Source: Bacteroidia bacterium (GTDB lineage Bacteria; Bacteroidota; Bacteroidia; NS11-12g; UBA955). From it: a DNA stretch of 45,354 nt. Location: contig JAOASJ010000072.1 in assembly GCA_030158725.1 (NCBI GenBank), positions 1-45,354 on the forward strand, read 5' to 3'. This document shows, piece by piece, positions 42,375 through 45,354 of the stretch (the stretch's first letter is position 1; each line of letters starts with the position of its first letter). Under the pieces are notes generated by a model. The model saw only the letters and a program-made list of their open reading frames with translations, had not been told where the DNA came from and made no database searches. The translations under genes were made by a program, and so were the position numbers.

Positions 42375-45233
42375 ATGAATTTCAGAATGAATTTTAAAAA
42401 ATATTTTAAGCTCGCAGTATTGCTGGCTTTTTTTTTATTTCTAAATGTAGAGAATATTCTGAGTCAATCCAATGAAAATTATTTTGATTCTGCAACCTTG
42501 CATATTGCGAAAGACAATGTCAACTGTCTTTATGGACTTAAAAACATGAACAATGAATGGGTCATCAAACCATCGTATGATTATATTGGTGAGAATTATG
42601 ATGACCAAAGGTATTTTACATTGGTTCAGCAATCTAAATTAGGTCTTATTCGAAAAGATGGAAATTACTTAGTGCAACCTATTTACAATGAAATTAAAGC
42701 TGTACAAAGATTTTCACCGTATTATAAGTCGAATAATATGTTTGCTGAGAATGATTACTTTATTTTAAGAAAAGAAAATTATCAAGGACTTTATTGTATA
42801 CAAACAATGGCATTTACCATTCCACTTTGTGGCTTGAAATTTGACGTTGATAAACATTTCTTAATTGTAAGTGATTCTTTGGGTTTACTTGGTCTAGCCG
42901 ATTCGAGTGGCGTGATTTTAAAACCTCAATTTAATATTTTATACCAATTTAATAATAGTAAATCTAAGCCTGTATTTGTTTACTCATATTTTGAAAACAG
43001 CGCATTTTTTAATGACATAGATTCCAATGTTTTTGGACTCGTTCATATTAATGGCGATATTATTTCGAAACCAGATTACGCAAATTTTGAACAATCAAGT
43101 TTTTCTGATGAATCTTTTTGGGCAATTAAAAGATTAAGTAAAATTAAGACCACACAATTGGATTTAATTAATCAAAAAGGAGAGGTCTTATTAAGTCGAA
43201 ATGATCCAAATCCAGAGTTAAACTTTACTTTTCAAACAGGAATTAATGGCAATCAAAGATTAGCGCTTATTAGTTGTATAGTTAAAGATTTGATTGTGAA
43301 CGGAAGAGGGGGAATTATTGCCGAAGGAAATAAAAATGAATTTCAACTTTTGCCACATTTGTCCAATTCGGCAAAATTTATTTTTAAAAACAAGGAATTA
43401 TATGGCTTGAAAAATGAGAGTGGGAAAGTAGTTGTCAAAGAAATGTATAAAAAAATCATCCCTTTTTTAGTTGATAAGGATGATAAGAAAAAGCAATGTT
43501 TCATTGCTCAAAAAGAGGGTAAATTTGGCATAGTGGATGATATGAACAAAGTTCTTCATACTTTCATTTACGATGATATTTTTATTTATGAAGAAGTTTT
43601 GGTTTTAGTGAAAGATTCCAATGTCTCTTTTTTAAATAAAACTAATTTAACAGTTCCAAAATATCCTATCCGTTTTGAAAATGGTTTAGGTTTAATATGC
43701 AAGGAATCTAATTATGAATATGATTTATGTGGCTTAATTGATAGGAACTTTAAAATAGTCCTTTACCCTGAATACGTCATTAAAAATCTAAATGCCAGTA
43801 CTTGGTTTTTTAGCAACGAAAAAGTAAAGGGTCGCGTTAGTTTTGACAGCATTCCACATATTGAATTCTTAAATGATTTTTTCGAGGTCGGGACCTTAAA
43901 ATACGGCTATACTTATGCAATTACATCAAATGGCAATGCTGCATTAATTACCAATGAATTTAAAATTATCGGCGATTCAAGTTATGCGGCCATTTCAGAT
44001 TTGGATCCTTTACACGAAGTTTTTTGGGTGAAGAAATATATGACTTTACCTGAAGAGTCTGAAGAAGAAGATTTTAGTTTTGATTTTTTTGAGTATGACA
44101 ATTGGGGATTAAAAAACTTAAAAGGGGAATTGATTTTTGATACTGCAATTGATTTCCCAAATTTGTTTTTAAATGGCAGGGCAATTGTTTCAATTGGTGG
44201 AAAATTTGGAATGATTAACCATTATGGACAGACCATTATTCCGTTCAACTACGATTCATTGTTTTATGGAGATACTGATAGAGTATTGCTCTACAACAAA
44301 GGGAAATATGGGCTAGCCGATTGGAATGGAGTGGTCTTAGCTGAACCTCAATTTGATGATATCAGTAGCTTTTTAGGTGATTATACCTTGGTAAGTAAAA
44401 ATGGAATCTTAGGGATTCTAAGCCATTCTGGACAATATATCCCTGATCTTGAATCCCATTTAGAAAAACACAAAATTAGGGTGGATTCATTGCTTGAATT
44501 TAAAGAAACTTATTTAAGCAATATGAATGATTTTTCGGAATTCAATTATTATGAAAATGAAAGTTTAAAAGAAATTCTCGATTCTTTAAGTTTAAATGAT
44601 CCTATTCTATCGTCTGATAAATTACTTCTTGTAATGAATCATATAGGCTTGGTTTTATTACCTAATTACTTGTATAGCAATTCCTCTTATTTGCCTTATT
44701 CCTATTTGCCCGAATTGCATTATTCATCAATATACTCAAGGAATACAGACCAAAGGTATTGGGGCAATGAGTCAAGTATAACAAACAAAGCAATTGACTT
44801 ACTATCGGTAAATAAAAAATCAATCTCGTATTCAATTACAACTACAATATCTTATAATTCTCCATGGAGCGAAGGCAATTCGAGGAGTAAGTTTCAGTTG
44901 CTCAATTACACCTTTGATTCAGATACACTGAGGCAAATAGGCCTAAAAGAACTGTTTGTGCCCAACTATAAAAACACCTTGAATGCTTTATTTTTAAAAG
45001 CCCTTAAAGAATTGGATGGGGCAGACATTGATTGTAAAAATCCTGGTAAATTACTTGAGAATCTAGACAAGACATTTGCAATTACGAAAGATGGAATTGT
45101 TTTTTACATCAACCCAAGTGGCGACTATGATGATGAATATTATGAATTCGATAACCCGGTTGAGGTATTGGTTACCTATGAGCAGCTAAAGCCAATTATT
45201 AAAAGAAATGGAATTTTGGCTGGGGCCAATTAA
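42375..45233 (+). CDS. Large exported WG-repeat protein
   Basis: 952 residues with a hydrophobic N-terminal signal (about 8-28, ending NILSQ). Many WG repeats of the form (Y/F)G(L/I)xxxxGxx(I/V)xPxY(D/N): LYGLKNMNNEWVIKPSYDYI, LGLIRKDGNYLVQPIYNEI, LGLADSSGVILKPQFN, FGMINHYGQTIIPFNYDSL, YGLADWNGVVLAEPQFDDI. The repeats form a beta-propeller-like scaffold of unknown ligand. The C-terminal 130 residues (FDSDTLRQIGLKELF, ITKDGIVFYINPSGDYDD, VLVTYEQLKPII) look like a DUF3298/RsiV-type domain. Begins 6 nt after the PhnP-like gene, so probably co-transcribed. Confidence 0.82.
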   Translation: MNFRMNFKKYFKLAVLLAFFLFLNVENILSQSNENYFDSATLHIAKDNVNCLYGLKNMNNEWVIKPSYDYIGENYDDQRYFTLVQQSKLGLIRKDGNYLVQPIYNEIKAVQRFSPYYKSNNMFAENDYFILRKENYQGLYCIQTMAFTIPLCGLKFDVDKHFLIVSDSLGLLGLADSSGVILKPQFNILYQFNNSKSKPVFVYSYFENSAFFNDIDSNVFGLVHINGDIISKPDYANFEQSSFSDESFWAIKRLSKIKTTQLDLINQKGEVLLSRNDPNPELNFTFQTGINGNQRLALISCIVKDLIVNGRGGIIAEGNKNEFQLLPHLSNSAKFIFKNKELYGLKNESGKVVVKEMYKKIIPFLVDKDDKKKQCFIAQKEGKFGIVDDMNKVLHTFIYDDIFIYEEVLVLVKDSNVSFLNKTNLTVPKYPIRFENGLGLICKESNYEYDLCGLIDRNFKIVLYPEYVIKNLNASTWFFSNEKVKGRVSFDSIPHIEFLNDFFEVGTLKYGYTYAITSNGNAALITNEFKIIGDSSYAAISDLDPLHEVFWVKKYMTLPEESEEEDFSFDFFEYDNWGLKNLKGELIFDTAIDFPNLFLNGRAIVSIGGKFGMINHYGQTIIPFNYDSLFYGDTDRVLLYNKGKYGLADWNGVVLAEPQFDDISSFLGDYTLVSKNGILGILSHSGQYIPDLESHLEKHKIRVDSLLEFKETYLSNMNDFSEFNYYENESLKEILDSLSLNDPILSSDKLLLVMNHIGLVLLPNYLYSNSSYLPYSYLPELHYSSIYSRNTDQRYWGNESSITNKAIDLLSVNKKSISYSITTTISYNSPWSEGNSRSKFQLLNYTFDSDTLRQIGLKELFVPNYKNTLNALFLKALKELDGADIDCKNPGKLLENLDKTFAITKDGIVFYINPSGDYDDEYYEFDNPVEVLVTYEQLKPIIKRNGILAGAN

Positions 45234-45354
45234 TTGATTTTTTCTTTAGTCAGGGTCAGATAAAATTCTTCCCAACGCTTTGATACAGCTTGATTGCTGA
45301 AATTTTGCAAAGCCAAGTGGTAGCCGTTTTCTGCAATTTTATTGCGTAAGTCCA
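45230..45354 (-). CDS. Partial gene: C-terminus of a probable glycosyltransferase
   Basis: The minus strand has an open frame entering from the right edge with 40 codons and a TAA at 45230-45232, overlapping the convergent WG-repeat stop. The end (IAENGYHLALQNFSNQAVSK followed by RWEEFY) resembles the C-terminal helix of family 4 glycosyltransferases. The catalytic part is outside the window, so the call is tentative. Confidence 0.5.
   Translation of the reverse strand, partial: DLRNKIAENGYHLALQNFSNQAVSKRWEEFYLTLTKEKIN

Overview
The window is AT-rich chromosomal DNA from a member of the Bacteroidota. Evidence: gliding-motility/type IX secretion (T9SS) type B C-terminal domain, a GldM-like protein, a DUF5686 outer-membrane protein, YceI and DUF5777 proteins, many lipoproteins, and repeated TAnnTTTG promoter elements (the Bacteroidota -7 box) with no consistent Shine-Dalgarno sequence. 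I cannot name the genus. There are no rRNA or tRNA genes, no CRISPR array and no insertion sequence. Most of it reads as ordinary chromosome with lineage-specific loci inserted between housekeeping genes.

Layout. 0.1-3.1 kb: an operon of two cytochrome-c-like lipoproteins with unusual CX4CH haem motifs, an OB-fold membrane protein, YceI and a DUF5777 beta-barrel. 3.2-8.7 kb: OmpA-type lipoprotein, rlmH, a large T9SS type B cargo, and a convergent orphan GldM-C/YwqK-repeat protein. 8.8-16.7 kb: housekeeping (alaS, M23 peptidase, MerR regulator, coiled-coil protein, pfkA, recN) plus a 54-codon membrane protein directly after recN. 16.7-18.8 kb: a rhodanese/thioredoxin persulfide operon. 18.8-25.0 kb: small conserved proteins, pyrG, kdsB, DUF5686. 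25.0-29.4 kb: a cobalamin riboswitch followed by BtuB-, BtuG- and BtuF-like genes. 29.4-31.9 kb: MBOAT acyltransferase plus SGNH-like partner. 31.9-36.7 kb: a FecA-like receptor with two palindromic operators, then a thioredoxin-fold lipoprotein, a cytochrome c / copper type II monooxygenase fusion and a lysozyme-fold protein. 36.8-45.4 kb: GNAT, small membrane protein, amidohydrolase, CCA-adding enzyme, pRiA4b-ORF3 protein, PhnP-like hydrolase, WG-repeat protein and the end of a probable glycosyltransferase.

How genes work together. The best candidate for a little-described system is 34.2-36.7 kb: a lipoprotein that fuses a c-type haem domain to a domain carrying every copper ligand of peptidylglycine/dopamine-type monooxygenases, translationally overlapped with a thioredoxin-fold lipoprotein. 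Other points of interest are the BtuB-BtuG-BtuF corrinoid capture set without BtuCD in the window, the rhodanese operon in which four consecutive proteins carry a CASG motif, the haem-lipoprotein/barrel operon at the left edge, and a pervasive pattern of promoters ending 4-13 nt before start codons (leaderless or ultra-short-leader mRNAs), together with several TTG/GTG starts. All functions are assigned by reading motifs by eye; no database search was possible.
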